This document shows, piece by piece, positions 18,259 through 26,613 of a stretch of DNA of 32,439 nucleotides. The stretch covers positions 1-32,439 of the forward strand of contig CALWPC010000044.1 of assembly GCA_944383325.1 (NCBI GenBank). The letters run 5' to 3'. Below the pieces are notes generated by a model. The model saw nothing but the letters and a program-made list of their open reading frames with translations, did no database searches and was not told the DNA's origin. The position numbers were made by a program, and so were the translations under genes. Numbering within the stretch: the first letter of the stretch is position 1; each line of letters begins with the position of its first letter. The DNA is from an uncultured Lachnospiraceae bacterium (GTDB lineage: Bacteria > Bacillota > Clostridia > Lachnospirales > Lachnospiraceae).

Positions 18259-19659
18259 TCACTCTCCGCGCAGATACGCCTGCACCTGCTCCTCAATCGG
18301 ATCATAGAGATCCGGCTTCACGCCAATATACTTGCACGCCTCATACAGCACCGGCACCACATCCCCATGAATACCTACGCAGTGATGTATGTACGGTCCG
18401 CACACCAGTTTGTGCTCCAGACGCTTCAGATTGGCAACTTCCACCCACACATAAGTTCCTTTGGTGTAAGGGCCGTCCACCCCTTTTGCATTGCCAAGCA
18501 GCAGGGAATACTCCCCGTTATCTCCGTCAAAACGGGCCAATGTCATATCCCCGTGTTTTGCCTCCGCCTCGACTGCCCCCGGATGATCAAATGCGAGCGG
18601 ATAACCGATCGTCGGCTTTTCTTTCGCACAGGAAAGAGGCCAGGGACCACAGTGCTGCAGCAGCTCCCCGTTTTCATTGTCAGGATGTCGCACCGTCCAG
18701 TCCGCAAAAAACGAACGGGATGCATCCATGCCGGCAGCCTCCACCATGACGGCGGTAATAGCGCCGTGAATGTCCGTCTCACATACGACCGGAATCCCTT
18801 CTTCATTCAGGAGTGAATTAGCCGCGCACGGCATGATGCCAAGCTGGCCCTGAAGCGCATTCCAACACTGAATCGCAATCGCGTTGCATCCATACTGCGC
18901 CGCAAGATTTTTCATAGCCACTTTGAGCGCCGCCACATTTTCCAGTTCCTCATCCTTGATCGCCACGTTCATCTGTTCACGAACATACGCGATAACCTTA
19001 TCCACTTCCGTTTTCTCCGCCTTCACTCTGGCCACTTCATCCGTCAGCTCCGGCATCGGAATCGGAGAGAGCTGGATGTTGAATTTTTCTAACAGTTCAC
19101 CCTCATTGCACATCGTAGACCAAAAATCAAACGGCCTGGGGGCAATCTGTAAAATACGCGTGTGACGAAATACCTTGACTACATTGCAGACTGCCAGAAA
19201 ATCATGAATTCCGCGCGCAAATTCGGGGTCATCCAGTCTGCAGTTTGTCATATATGTAAATGGAACCTGAAAACGACGCAGCACTTTGCCCGTGGCAAAC
19301 AGCCCGCACTGGCTGTCCCGCAGCCGCACTCCGTTTTCATCGGGACGCTCATCCCTCGGCCCCCACAAAAGAACCGGAACATTCATCTCTCTCGCGAGAC
19401 GGGCCACCACATACTCCGTACCAAAATTACAGTGCGGGAAAAACAGGCCGTCCACGCCTTCCGCTTTAAACTTCGCGGCAATCTTCTGCATATCCCCGTC
19501 GTTGTAAAGCAAGCCCTCTTCATTGATGTCCGTAATATCCACGAAATCCACACCGAGCTCCCTCAGCTTATCTCTCGTCAGATTTCCGTACTTCAACGCA
19601 TCCGGTGCGCTGAAAATACTCCGCCGCGTCGGTGCAAATCCAAGTTTGATTTTTGCCAT
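18259..19659 (-). CDS. Sugar isomerase of the L-fucose/L-arabinose isomerase superfamily (466 aa)
   Basis: A COG2407-type protein, shorter than true FucI (about 590) and different from the fucI product in this window. The N-terminal Rossmann-like part (IKLGFAPTRRSIF, GLFFPHCNFGTEYVVARLAREM) leads to a central domain with CNAIAIQCWNALQGQLGIMPC and CETDIHGAITAVM, which contains the acidic residues expected to bind the metal in this superfamily. The C-terminal beta domain ends YIHHCVGIHGDVVPVLYE. It probably interconverts an aldose and a ketose. It is first in the operon, with a good Shine-Dalgarno (AGGAGG, 8 bases) and a strong promoter. The products downstream suggest its ketose is phosphorylated and then cleaved by transketolase. 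Substrate unknown. Confidence 0.85.
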   Translation of the reverse strand: MAKIKLGFAPTRRSIFSAPDALKYGNLTRDKLRELGVDFVDITDINEEGLLYNDGDMQKIAAKFKAEGVDGLFFPHCNFGTEYVVARLAREMNVPVLLWGPRDERPDENGVRLRDSQCGLFATGKVLRRFQVPFTYMTNCRLDDPEFARGIHDFLAVCNVVKVFRHTRILQIAPRPFDFWSTMCNEGELLEKFNIQLSPIPMPELTDEVARVKAEKTEVDKVIAYVREQMNVAIKDEELENVAALKVAMKNLAAQYGCNAIAIQCWNALQGQLGIMPCAANSLLNEEGIPVVCETDIHGAITAVMVEAAGMDASRSFFADWTVRHPDNENGELLQHCGPWPLSCAKEKPTIGYPLAFDHPGAVEAEAKHGDMTLARFDGDNGEYSLLLGNAKGVDGPYTKGTYVWVEVANLKRLEHKLVCGPYIHHCVGIHGDVVPVLYEACKYIGVKPDLYDPIEEQVQAYLRGE

Positions 19660-19717
19660 ACCGTTATCCTCCTCATCCTGATCATTTCGTCCTGCGACAG
19701 GCTTTCACGATAGCTTC

Positions 19718-19746
19718 ATTATAAATTATTTTTTTACTTCTCACAA
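19718..19746 (-). promoter_or_regulatory. Sigma-A-type promoter of the isomerase/transketolase/kinase operon
   Basis: On the minus strand TTGTGA (19741-19746) and TATAAT (19718-19723) have 17-base spacing with an A/T-rich spacer. The start should fall near 19711, about 50 bases before the isomerase start. A small inverted repeat CCTG-N3-CAGG at 19691-19701 lies in the leader and could be an operator half. Confidence 0.75.
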
Positions 19747-19785
19747 CTCTTTTAGGACAATTTTCTTGAAAACAAAAGCAATTTC

Positions 19786-19799
19786 TCTGATCGTTTACA
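19786..19799 (-). promoter_or_regulatory. Candidate catabolite-responsive element (cre)
   Basis: TGTAAACGATCAGA on the minus strand agrees with the Gram-positive CcpA consensus TGTAANCGNTNNCA except at one base (G for C at position 13). It lies about 75-88 bases upstream of the predicted operon start. At that distance CcpA could activate, or repress by looping. It is also just past the stop of the dockerin gene, so it could be coincidental. Confidence 0.4.
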
Positions 19800-19802
19800 A
19801 CA

Positions 19803-21131
19803 TTAAAATCCAGCAATCAGCCCCGCGGCATATTTTAAAATTAACAATGCATCCGAGGCGTCCACAAACCCGTCGTTATTGACATCCGCGCGCGCTTTCT
19901 CGTCCGTGGAGAGAACAACGAGCGCTCCGGCACTTTTCAGCGCCCACAACGCATCCGACGCGCTGACATTTCCGTCCCAATCCACATCGCCGGGAACAAA
20001 TGTGGTGACCGCAGTGTTTGGATTAAACGCCGTCTTCGACAATTCCGGCACTGCAAAAATATCATATCCCCATCCTGAAAAATCCCCGCTCACAATATGC
20101 GTCTGGGCAAATGTCCGTCCGTCAAAATTACTTGCAACACTGTCTGAACCTACCAAAAAATAATCTGTATAAATTTTCGATTCCTGGTCATTCCATGTAG
20201 CGTCGATGGCATACCATTTTCCGTCTTCCATACGCACGTAATTCCACATATGCGCATCACTTCCCGCGGGAGTGACGCCGGTTCCGCTTACTAAAAGACA
20301 CGGAATGCCCTCGCGGTCGCACAGCTCTTTAAGCGCCTTTGCATACCCCTCGCAGACTGCTTTTCCGTCAATCAGCGCACCGTAGGCGTCATGCGCATGA
20401 GAAGATTCGCTGTATGTCACACGGCTGCAAAGCGTATCATGCATCGATTTGAGCTTTTCATAGCGCGTGCTACCCGAAACATAAAAATTGCTGATCGCAT
20501 TCTGCAGGTTCTGTATGTACGAAGCCGTATTTCCGGCATACCCGGTTTTTGTTCTCACTGATATACGGACCTCGTCAATCTCCCAGTGATACCTGCCTGT
20601 CGCCGCATTATAATTTCCCGTATAATAATACCAGATTGTACAGTCAGGGACACTGACCCAAAACAGATCCAGGCGATCCCGCATCACTGCATCCACCGCA
20701 AGCTGGGAAGCATTTTGTACCTGTTTCGCCGCAGCGCTGGTTTCACTGTCGGTCGGAGACGACGTAGCCGATGTAAAGGCGATAACCTTCTCAAGCGGTA
20801 TTTCGAGCTCCGTGTTGCCCAGTCCCGCCAAAGCAAATTCGTTATAAATTTGTACCGCATTGGCGCGCTCGGCAGAGGAAAACCCGGATAATCCTGAAAG
20901 CTGATGATAATAATCATACGTTGTCGATAATTTGGCCGAATAGGTATACTGAGCGAAGTGCTGAGAATCTGTTCCCTTCTCTTCCCCGTTCAGGTGCACA
21001 ACGCCGCTTCCGCTCAACATTGCCGGCTCGGCGCCGGCAGCCTGCACCGGCACAGCAAAGCCGGGCAATAACAATGCAGCGCTCATAATAGCCGCAAGTA
21101 CTACAGACCACATTTTTTTCTGAATTTTCAT
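19803..21131 (-). CDS. Secreted transglutaminase-like protein with C-terminal type I dockerin (442 aa)
   Basis: Residues 1 to about 32 form a Sec signal peptide (KIQKK, a hydrophobic stretch, then VQAAGA). The middle holds a transglutaminase-like/cysteine protease domain with the triad Cys260 (GKAVCEGYAKAL), His294 (SDAHMWNYV) and Asp310 (YAIDATWND). The last 60 residues are a dockerin: two EF-hand-like repeats, DVDWDGNVSASDALWALK and DVNNDGFVDASDALLILK. A dockerin would attach the protein to a cohesin on a scaffoldin or at the cell surface. ATG 21131 follows GGGAGG at 7 bases; the frame also opens with an upstream TTG. It sits alone after the pnp terminator. No cohesin or other dockerin protein is in this window. 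The enzyme could crosslink or cleave peptides; substrate unknown. Confidence 0.9.
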   Translation of the reverse strand: MKIQKKMWSVVLAAIMSAALLLPGFAVPVQAAGAEPAMLSGSGVVHLNGEEKGTDSQHFAQYTYSAKLSTTYDYYHQLSGLSGFSSAERANAVQIYNEFALAGLGNTELEIPLEKVIAFTSATSSPTDSETSAAAKQVQNASQLAVDAVMRDRLDLFWVSVPDCTIWYYYTGNYNAATGRYHWEIDEVRISVRTKTGYAGNTASYIQNLQNAISNFYVSGSTRYEKLKSMHDTLCSRVTYSESSHAHDAYGALIDGKAVCEGYAKALKELCDREGIPCLLVSGTGVTPAGSDAHMWNYVRMEDGKWYAIDATWNDQESKIYTDYFLVGSDSVASNFDGRTFAQTHIVSGDFSGWGYDIFAVPELSKTAFNPNTAVTTFVPGDVDWDGNVSASDALWALKSAGALVVLSTDEKARADVNNDGFVDASDALLILKYAAGLIAGF

Positions 21132-21169
21132 AAACAAACCTCCCTATCTGATAACACATAAAATAAACA

Positions 21170-21204
21170 AAAGCATCTTCAATGTAATACACTGAAAATG
21201 CTTT
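21170..21204 (-). terminator. Terminator of pnp
   Basis: AAAGCATTTTCAGTG pairs with CATTGAAGATGCTTT (15 bp with two G-U pairs, loop TATTA), followed by TGTTTATTTT on the minus strand. It lies 40 bases after the pnp stop and 38 bases before the dockerin gene start. Confidence 0.85.
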
Positions 21205-21244
21205 GTCAAATCAAATTTCATCGGCAACAGAAGATTCGGAACAA

Positions 21245-23332
21245 TTATTCCTTGACATCTTTGATGCTGAAGCTGATTCGTCCCATTTTATCTTTTCCGA
21301 GACACACTACGCGAACCACATCGCCGAGCGTCAGCACGTCCTCAACGCGCGCAATGCGTTCCTTCGCAATTTTGGAAATGTGAACCATTCCTTCCTTGCC
21401 CGGTGCAAACTCAATAAACGCGCCAAACTCCTTGATGCTGACTACCGTACCGGTCAGAATCTGTCCGGCCTCAAAATCCGTGGTGATAATCCGGATCATC
21501 TCCACTGCCTTGTCCATCGCCTCACTGTCCAGGCCGCACACGGACACAGCGCCGTCGTCCGTAATATCAATCTTCACTCCCGTGCGCTCTATGATGGTAT
21601 TGATCGTCTTTCCTCTCTGTCCGACCACATCACCGATCTTTTGCGGATCAATCATAATCTGCATAATTTTCGGTGCATACGGTCCAACCTCGTCGCGCGG
21701 TTTGTCGATGCACTTCGCCATAATCTCATCCAGAATATACATTCTGGCCTCTCTTGTGCGCGCGATCGCCTCCTCGATAATCGGGCGCGTCAGACCGTGA
21801 ATTTTAATATCCATCTGGATCGCGGTAATTCCCTCGTGCGTTCCGGCTACCTTAAAATCCATATCTCCAAAAAAGTCTTCCAGACCCTGAATATCCGTCA
21901 ACACGAGATAATCGTCATCCGTTTCTCCTGTCACAAGACCGGTGGAAATACCGGCAACGGCCTTTTTAATCGGCACTCCGGCTGCCATCAGAGACATGGA
22001 AGATGCACAGATACTTGCCTGCGATGTAGAACCGTTCGACTCCATCGTCTCAGAGACCGTGCGAATGGCATACGGAAACTCTTCCTCACTCGGCAACACC
22101 GGCACAAGCGCACGCTCTGCAAGAGCGCCGTGTCCGATTTCACGGCGTCCGGGGCCGCGGGACGGCTTTGTCTCTCCCACCGAATAGCTCGGGAAATTAT
22201 AATGATGCATATAGCGCTTGGATGTGACCGCCTCATCAAGACCGTCGACTTTCTGCGCGTCGCTGAGCGGCGCCAGAGTCGTCACCGTCAAAATCTGCGT
22301 CTGTCCCCTTGTGAACATTGCAGAACCATGCGCGCGGGGAAGCAAGTCTATTTCTGCCGCCAACGGACGAATCTCATTGATTGCCCGTCCGTCCGGACGC
22401 TTGTGATCTTTCAAAATCATCTTGCGGACTGTCTTTTTCTGGTACTGATAAATCGCCTCGCCGAGAACGACAAGCCAGTCCTCACGATCAGCAAACGCCT
22501 CCTCCAGTTTCTCTGTAATCTGGCGGATATTTTCCTCGCGCACCTGCTTCTCATCGGTAAAGACTGCCTCCTCCATTGCTTCCGGAGGAATCAACTCTCT
22601 GATCGCGGCAAACAATTCGTCCGGAACGGCGCAGCTTGTATACGTATGCTTCTCCTTGCCGCACTCGGCAACAATCCGGTTAATAAACGCAATAATTTCC
22701 TGATTGACTTCGTGAGCCATAAAGATCGCATCAAGCATTACCTGCTCCGGAACCTCATTTGCACCGGCTTCAATCATAATCACTTTCTCGGCCGTCGAGG
22801 CAACCGTCAGCTGCAAATCGCTGTTCTCGCGCTGCTGCGCATTCGGATTGACAACAAGTGTCCCGTCCACCAAGCCAATCTGCGTTGCCGCGCATGGCCC
22901 GTCAAAAGGAATATCTGAAATACATGTAGCGATCGAAGACCCAAGCATCGCCGCAATTTCAGGACTGCAGTCCGGATCTACGGACATTACCAGATTGTTC
23001 AGCGTCACGTCATTCCGATAATCCTTCGGAAACAGCGGGCGCATCGGACGGTCGATTACACGGGACGTCAAGATGGCATGCTCCGACGCCTTTCCCTCCC
23101 GTTTATTAAAGCCGCCCGGAATTTTACCCACTGCATACATTTTCTCCTCATATTCCACACTCAACGGAAAGAAATCAATGCCCTCACGGGGTTTGTCACT
23201 CGCGGTTGCTGTGGAGAGCACAACCGTGTCTCCGTAATGCATAAATGCCGCGCCGTTTGCCTGCGCAGCTACTCTGCCTATATCCACTGTCAGTGTTCTT
23301 CCGGCCAATTCCATTGAAAAGCTCTTGTACAT
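21245..23332 (-). CDS. pnp: Polyribonucleotide nucleotidyltransferase, PNPase (695 aa)
   Basis: Degrades RNA 3' to 5' by phosphorolysis. The two RNase PH-like domains start with SFSMELAGRTLTVDIGRVAAQANGA and MILKDHKRPDGRAINEIRPL; GPGRREIGHGALAERAL and MSLMAAGVPIKKAVAG are hallmarks of the second, catalytic core. A KH domain (KIGDVVGQRGKTINTIIERTGVKIDI) and an S1 domain (GQILTGTVVSIKEFGAFIEF) finish the protein at the usual length of about 700. AGGAGG precedes the start by 5 bases. It follows rpsO, the classical order, but a strong hairpin terminator lies between. The opposite strand carries a 571-codon open frame here that is a coding shadow. Confidence 0.98.
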   Translation of the reverse strand: MYKSFSMELAGRTLTVDIGRVAAQANGAAFMHYGDTVVLSTATASDKPREGIDFFPLSVEYEEKMYAVGKIPGGFNKREGKASEHAILTSRVIDRPMRPLFPKDYRNDVTLNNLVMSVDPDCSPEIAAMLGSSIATCISDIPFDGPCAATQIGLVDGTLVVNPNAQQRENSDLQLTVASTAEKVIMIEAGANEVPEQVMLDAIFMAHEVNQEIIAFINRIVAECGKEKHTYTSCAVPDELFAAIRELIPPEAMEEAVFTDEKQVREENIRQITEKLEEAFADREDWLVVLGEAIYQYQKKTVRKMILKDHKRPDGRAINEIRPLAAEIDLLPRAHGSAMFTRGQTQILTVTTLAPLSDAQKVDGLDEAVTSKRYMHHYNFPSYSVGETKPSRGPGRREIGHGALAERALVPVLPSEEEFPYAIRTVSETMESNGSTSQASICASSMSLMAAGVPIKKAVAGISTGLVTGETDDDYLVLTDIQGLEDFFGDMDFKVAGTHEGITAIQMDIKIHGLTRPIIEEAIARTREARMYILDEIMAKCIDKPRDEVGPYAPKIMQIMIDPQKIGDVVGQRGKTINTIIERTGVKIDITDDGAVSVCGLDSEAMDKAVEMIRIITTDFEAGQILTGTVVSIKEFGAFIEFAPGKEGMVHISKIAKERIARVEDVLTLGDVVRVVCLGKDKMGRISFSIKDVKE

Positions 23333-23396
23333 CCGTTCCTCCTATTCTCCGCATTTCACGGTAAGTTTCACACTTTTTTTCTGCACCCTGTACAGC

Positions 23397-23425
23397 AAAA
23401 ATAGGGCGGAAAACCATCCGCCCTA
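23397..23425 (-). terminator. Terminator between rpsO and pnp
   Basis: TAGGGCGGA and TCCGCCCTA form a perfect 9-bp GC-rich stem with a 6-base loop, followed by TTTTT on the minus strand. It begins 10 bases after the rpsO stop. Part of the transcripts must read through, or pnp must have a promoter in the 64 bases to its start; I see no clear one. Confidence 0.88.
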
Positions 23426-23434
23426 AACGTGATA

Positions 23435-23701
23435 TTACTTTCTGATTCCCAGTCTCTCGATTAATGAACGGTATCTTTCAATATCAATCCGTTTCAGATA
23501 AGAAAGAAGGCCTCTTCTCTGACCGACCATTTTCAGCATCCCTCTTCTGGAATGATGATCCTTCGGATGCTCTTTTAAATGCTCTGTAAGCTCCTTAATT
23601 CTCGCGGTGAGAACGGCTACCTGAACTTCCGGTGAACCTGTGTCGCCCGGTGTTCTGGCGTATTCTTCCATAATCGCAGTTTTCTTTTCTTTCGAAATCA
23701 T
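23435..23701 (-). CDS. rpsO: 30S ribosomal protein S15 (88 aa)
   Basis: Primary 16S rRNA-binding protein of the small-subunit platform. Length (88) and the sequence [42 protein letters not shown] and [13 protein letters not shown] are those of S15. The start follows AGGAGG. It has its own promoter at 23800-23828 and a leader of about 92 bases with several small hairpins, consistent with the S15 autoregulation known in several bacterial groups. A terminator separates it from pnp. Confidence 0.98.
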   Translation of the reverse strand: MISKEKKTAIMEEYARTPGDTGSPEVQVAVLTARIKELTEHLKEHPKDHHSRRGMLKMVGQRRGLLSYLKRIDIERYRSLIERLGIRK

Positions 23702-23793
23702 AATGTTTTTCCTCCTAATTACTGATCAGCGCCCGGCACTAAGAACCGGTCGGAGTGTCCGCATTCCGAGTGTCGGCTCATTTATACTCAAAC
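23702..23793 (-). promoter_or_regulatory. Structured rpsO leader, candidate S15 autoregulatory RNA
   Basis: The leader between the predicted start and the ribosome binding site contains two near-identical minihairpins in tandem, CCGA-CAC-TCGG and CGGA-CAC-TCCG. A third follows, CCGG-N9-CCGG, ending about 22 bases before the AGGAGG. No T-run follows any of them, so control would be translational rather than by termination. S15 is known to bind leader RNAs that mimic its rRNA three-way junction. That this is one is inference. Confidence 0.45.
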
Positions 23794-23799
23794 ACAAGA

Positions 23800-23828
23800 A
23801 GTATAGCACAACCATTTCGCATTGTAAA
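23800..23828 (-). promoter_or_regulatory. Sigma-A-type promoter of rpsO
   Basis: On the minus strand TTTACA (23823-23828) and TATACT (23800-23805) have 17-base spacing. It lies 28 bases after the ribF stop. I see no terminator between ribF and this promoter, so some transcripts of the rimP operon may enter rpsO. Confidence 0.75.
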
Positions 23829-23856
23829 GTCTCAAAATATGCTTTTTCTCCTGTCA

Positions 23857-24720
23857 TTACTCAAAAAACTTCTTTGCATCCGACACATCAGAAACGATCT
23901 GCGCCTTTAATTCTTCCAGGCCTGAAAATTTCCGCTCTATACGACTGTGTGACAACAATTCCACGCACACCTGCTCGCCGTAAATCTCTTCTTCAAACGA
24001 CAGCAGATGCGTCTCGACGCCCCGCCGCGGATCGCTCTGATGAATTGTCGGCTTGACCCCGATATTCGTCACCCCCGCATACGACTTTCCTCTGTACCAG
24101 GTGCGGCTCATATAGACGCCGTTTGGCGGCAGCAATTTCTCTTCCCCCGGGAGCAGATTAATCGTCGGCATCCCGAGCGTCCGGCCGATCCGGTTTCCTG
24201 AGACGACCGTCCCATCCACAAAAAACGGGTAGCCTAGTAATTGATTGACCATCTCCATATTGCCGCTGTCCAACTCCCCGCGTATCCACGTGCTTCCGAT
24301 TTCCCGTCCGTGATCGGTCTCTTTCTCAAGGATGTCCACATGAAATCCAAAACGCTCTCCTGCAAGCGCAAGCGTGCGGCTGTTCCCGGCGCGTTTATAA
24401 CCATACCGGAAATCACGCCCGACAGCGACATAGCCCGCGTGCAGACGCCCGACCAAAATTTCCCTGACAAACCGCTCCGGCTCCATCCCGCGAATTTCCT
24501 CGCAAAACGGCAGCATAATGAAGTCGGAAATGCCAAATGCCGACAGCTTTTTCTGAAATTCCGACTCTGTCAACAGCTTTCCGGACACCGGAACTGCCAC
24601 AACAACGACAAGCGGTTTCATTCCCCGTTCACCCTGCTCTGCCAACTTTTTCAGCAGCGCCTGATGCCCTCTGTGCAGCCCGTCAAATTTACCGATCGCA
24701 ACGGCCGTTCTCTGATCCAT
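23857..24720 (-). CDS. ribF: Bifunctional riboflavin kinase/FAD synthetase (287 aa)
   Basis: Phosphorylates riboflavin to FMN and adenylates FMN to FAD. The N-terminal FAD synthetase (nucleotidyltransferase) domain begins TAVAIGKFDGLHRGHQALL with the HxGH-type motif, and carries VGRDFRYGYKRAG and STWIRG later. The C-terminal flavokinase domain has GTVVSGNRIGRTLGMPTINL with the PTxN motif and YAGVTNIGVKPT. I chose ATG 24720, with GGAG 8 bases upstream inside the end of truB; a second ATG two codons before is too close to that site. The truB stop lies 2 bases ahead of the start, so the genes are coupled. Last gene of the rimP operon. Confidence 0.95.
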   Translation of the reverse strand: MDQRTAVAIGKFDGLHRGHQALLKKLAEQGERGMKPLVVVVAVPVSGKLLTESEFQKKLSAFGISDFIMLPFCEEIRGMEPERFVREILVGRLHAGYVAVGRDFRYGYKRAGNSRTLALAGERFGFHVDILEKETDHGREIGSTWIRGELDSGNMEMVNQLLGYPFFVDGTVVSGNRIGRTLGMPTINLLPGEEKLLPPNGVYMSRTWYRGKSYAGVTNIGVKPTIHQSDPRRGVETHLLSFEEEIYGEQVCVELLSHSRIERKFSGLEELKAQIVSDVSDAKKFFE

Positions 24721-24722
24721 AT

Positions 24723-25619
24723 TCATCTCTCCAAAAACATTTTTATCGGGCGATACTGCCGGCTTTCCCCGTCGTACTGAAAAATTCCGACAAACCGGCC
24801 GTCCGACCGGTACATCCGCACCGGATCGCACACCGTCTGAGCCTCAGATACCTCCTGTGCGCCGATCGGGTTGCCGTTCATCAGACGGCAATCTGCTTCC
24901 GGCTTTGCCCTGACAACACGGTAATGCTCAAAAAAAAGCTCCGTCGGATAGATCATCTGACGGATAGAGCCTGCGCTCATACACTGTTCAATTTCTTCTA
25001 ACCTGTGGCTGTCCTGAAGCGTAAATCTTCCGGTCCGCGTGCGAACCAGTTCCTCCATACACGCCCCGCAGCCCAGGCGCTGTCCAATATCATGGCAGAG
25101 CGTGCGGATATAAGTACCCTTCGAGCAGACAATTTCCATTCGAACCCGCGGCAGCTGCATTTCGTGTATCTGAATCGAATGGATGCATACCTCACGCGGA
25201 CTTCGTTCAATTTCAACGCCGGCCCGAGCAAGTTCATATAACTTCTTTCCCTTCACTTTTAACGCGGAATACATCGGCGGAATCTGCGCATACGGTCCGA
25301 CAAACCCGGCAATACCGTCACACACCTGCTCAGCTTGCAGATCCGGCTGCTGCCGGGCGAGCACCTTTCCCCATACGTCCTGCGTATCGGTCACTATTCC
25401 CAACAGCATCACCGTCTCATAACATTTATCCTGCATGTTCATAAACTCGCACAGCTTCGTCGCCGTACCGAGACATACCGGAAGCACCCCCTCCGCCTCC
25501 GGATCCAGAGTGCCTGTGTGTCCGATTTTTTTCTGTCCCAGAATGCCTCGCAGCTTCGCTACAACATCATGTGAGGTAAACCCGCGTTCTTTATATACGT
25601 TGATTATCCCGTGATACAT
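24723..25619 (-). CDS. truB: tRNA pseudouridine-55 synthase (298 aa)
   Basis: Isomerises U55 to pseudouridine in the T-arm of tRNAs. The catalytic Asp39 lies in GHTGTLDPEAEGVLPV, and the N-terminal GIINVYKERGFTSHDVVAKLR is diagnostic. KGTYIRTLCHDIGQRLGCGA in the middle and a C-terminal PUA-like segment complete the usual length of about 300. ATG 25619 follows GGAG at 6 bases; a TTG four codons upstream has no such site. It lies between nrnA and ribF, the order known from many Firmicutes. Confidence 0.97.
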   Translation of the reverse strand: MYHGIINVYKERGFTSHDVVAKLRGILGQKKIGHTGTLDPEAEGVLPVCLGTATKLCEFMNMQDKCYETVMLLGIVTDTQDVWGKVLARQQPDLQAEQVCDGIAGFVGPYAQIPPMYSALKVKGKKLYELARAGVEIERSPREVCIHSIQIHEMQLPRVRMEIVCSKGTYIRTLCHDIGQRLGCGACMEELVRTRTGRFTLQDSHRLEEIEQCMSAGSIRQMIYPTELFFEHYRVVRAKPEADCRLMNGNPIGAQEVSEAQTVCDPVRMYRSDGRFVGIFQYDGESRQYRPIKMFLER

Positions 25620-25635
25620 ATGATTCTCCAAACAA

Positions 25636-26595
25636 TTACATTTGATCCCTTAACTGTCTGTCAATATGAAGCAATAAATTATTGATTACATCGTGAAACG
25701 ATCCGGTCATCGAACATCCGGCCGCCCGGACATGCCCCCCGCCTCCGAAGAACACCGCCACCCGGCTGACATCGACATACTCATCAGAACGCATGCTGAC
25801 CTTAAACACCTGACTCTCCATCTCATAGACAAAAATAGCCACATGGGTTCCTCTGGTCAGCTGAAGCTGATTGACAATCCCCTCCAGATCATCCGACTCC
25901 ACGCCGTAAAACTCCATATCCTTCTTCCGCATCGCACTGACAATACATTGTCCGTCAAGCACAAGAATGCTCTCCATCAGCGCGCGTCCAAGCACCTGAT
26001 TTTGCAAATACGTTTTTGAATAAAAGGTTTCTGTAATCATTTTTGTGTGCGCGATGTCAAATTTCATCAGCCGCGCCGCTGTTTCCAATGTCTTTGCTGT
26101 TGTATTGGAATAGCAAAACATACCGGTATCATGCGCAATACCCAGATATAAAGCGGCCGCCGTCTTCTGATCCATCCGCTCATACTCCATAAGATCGAAC
26201 AGTACTTCGCATGTGGAGCTAGCATCCGGCCGAATCACATTCTCATCTGCAAACCCTCCGTTGCTGATATGATGATCTACGCAAATACTTCTTCGCGCCG
26301 TCTTTAGATAAACCGCCGCTTTCCCCAGGCGCTTTTCATCGCCGCAGTCAACCGCAATCAGCAAATCATACACCTCATCACCGGAAGCCTCGGTCTGAAT
26401 ATTTTCCGCGCCCTCGATACCAAGAAAACGACAGGGAACCGCATCCAGATACATATCGGCTGCAATGCCGTCGCCGTTCGCCTGTAAATAATGATAAACG
26501 GCGAGCACCGAACCGATACAGTCTCCGTCCGGCCGAATATGACCGGCAATCGCCACATGTTTTGCATCCCCTACCGCTGCTAAAAGATCGTTCAC
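25636..26595 (-). CDS. nrnA: DHH-family oligoribonuclease / pAp phosphatase NrnA (319 aa)
   Basis: Degrades RNA oligonucleotides of a few residues and, in Bacillus, 3'-phosphoadenosine 5'-phosphate. Metal-binding motifs of the DHH fold are present: GHIRPDGDCIGS (18-29), LLIAVDCGD and CVDHHISNGG. The DHHA1 domain ends in FFGGGGHVRAAGC, the substrate-binding glycine-rich loop. The start is GTG at 26595, preceded by GGAGG at 4 bases; the adjacent methionine codons lie too far inside the fold. Located 18 bases after rbfA. Related enzymes also hydrolyse c-di-AMP breakdown products, so exact substrates need assay. Confidence 0.92.
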   Translation of the reverse strand: MNDLLAAVGDAKHVAIAGHIRPDGDCIGSVLAVYHYLQANGDGIAADMYLDAVPCRFLGIEGAENIQTEASGDEVYDLLIAVDCGDEKRLGKAAVYLKTARRSICVDHHISNGGFADENVIRPDASSTCEVLFDLMEYERMDQKTAAALYLGIAHDTGMFCYSNTTAKTLETAARLMKFDIAHTKMITETFYSKTYLQNQVLGRALMESILVLDGQCIVSAMRKKDMEFYGVESDDLEGIVNQLQLTRGTHVAIFVYEMESQVFKVSMRSDEYVDVSRVAVFFGGGGHVRAAGCSMTGSFHDVINNLLLHIDRQLRDQM

Positions 26596-26613
26596 AGATC
26601 CTCCCCCTTTTTA

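Noticed and set aside
19747-19802. Terminator for the dockerin gene
   Set aside because: Only a short A/T stem with a two-base loop can be drawn; not enough to call a terminator.
21203-22918. 571-codon open frame on the plus strand opposite pnp
   Set aside because: It lies fully inside pnp, has composition rich in His, Arg, Leu and Cys as expected of an antisense frame, and matches no family I know.
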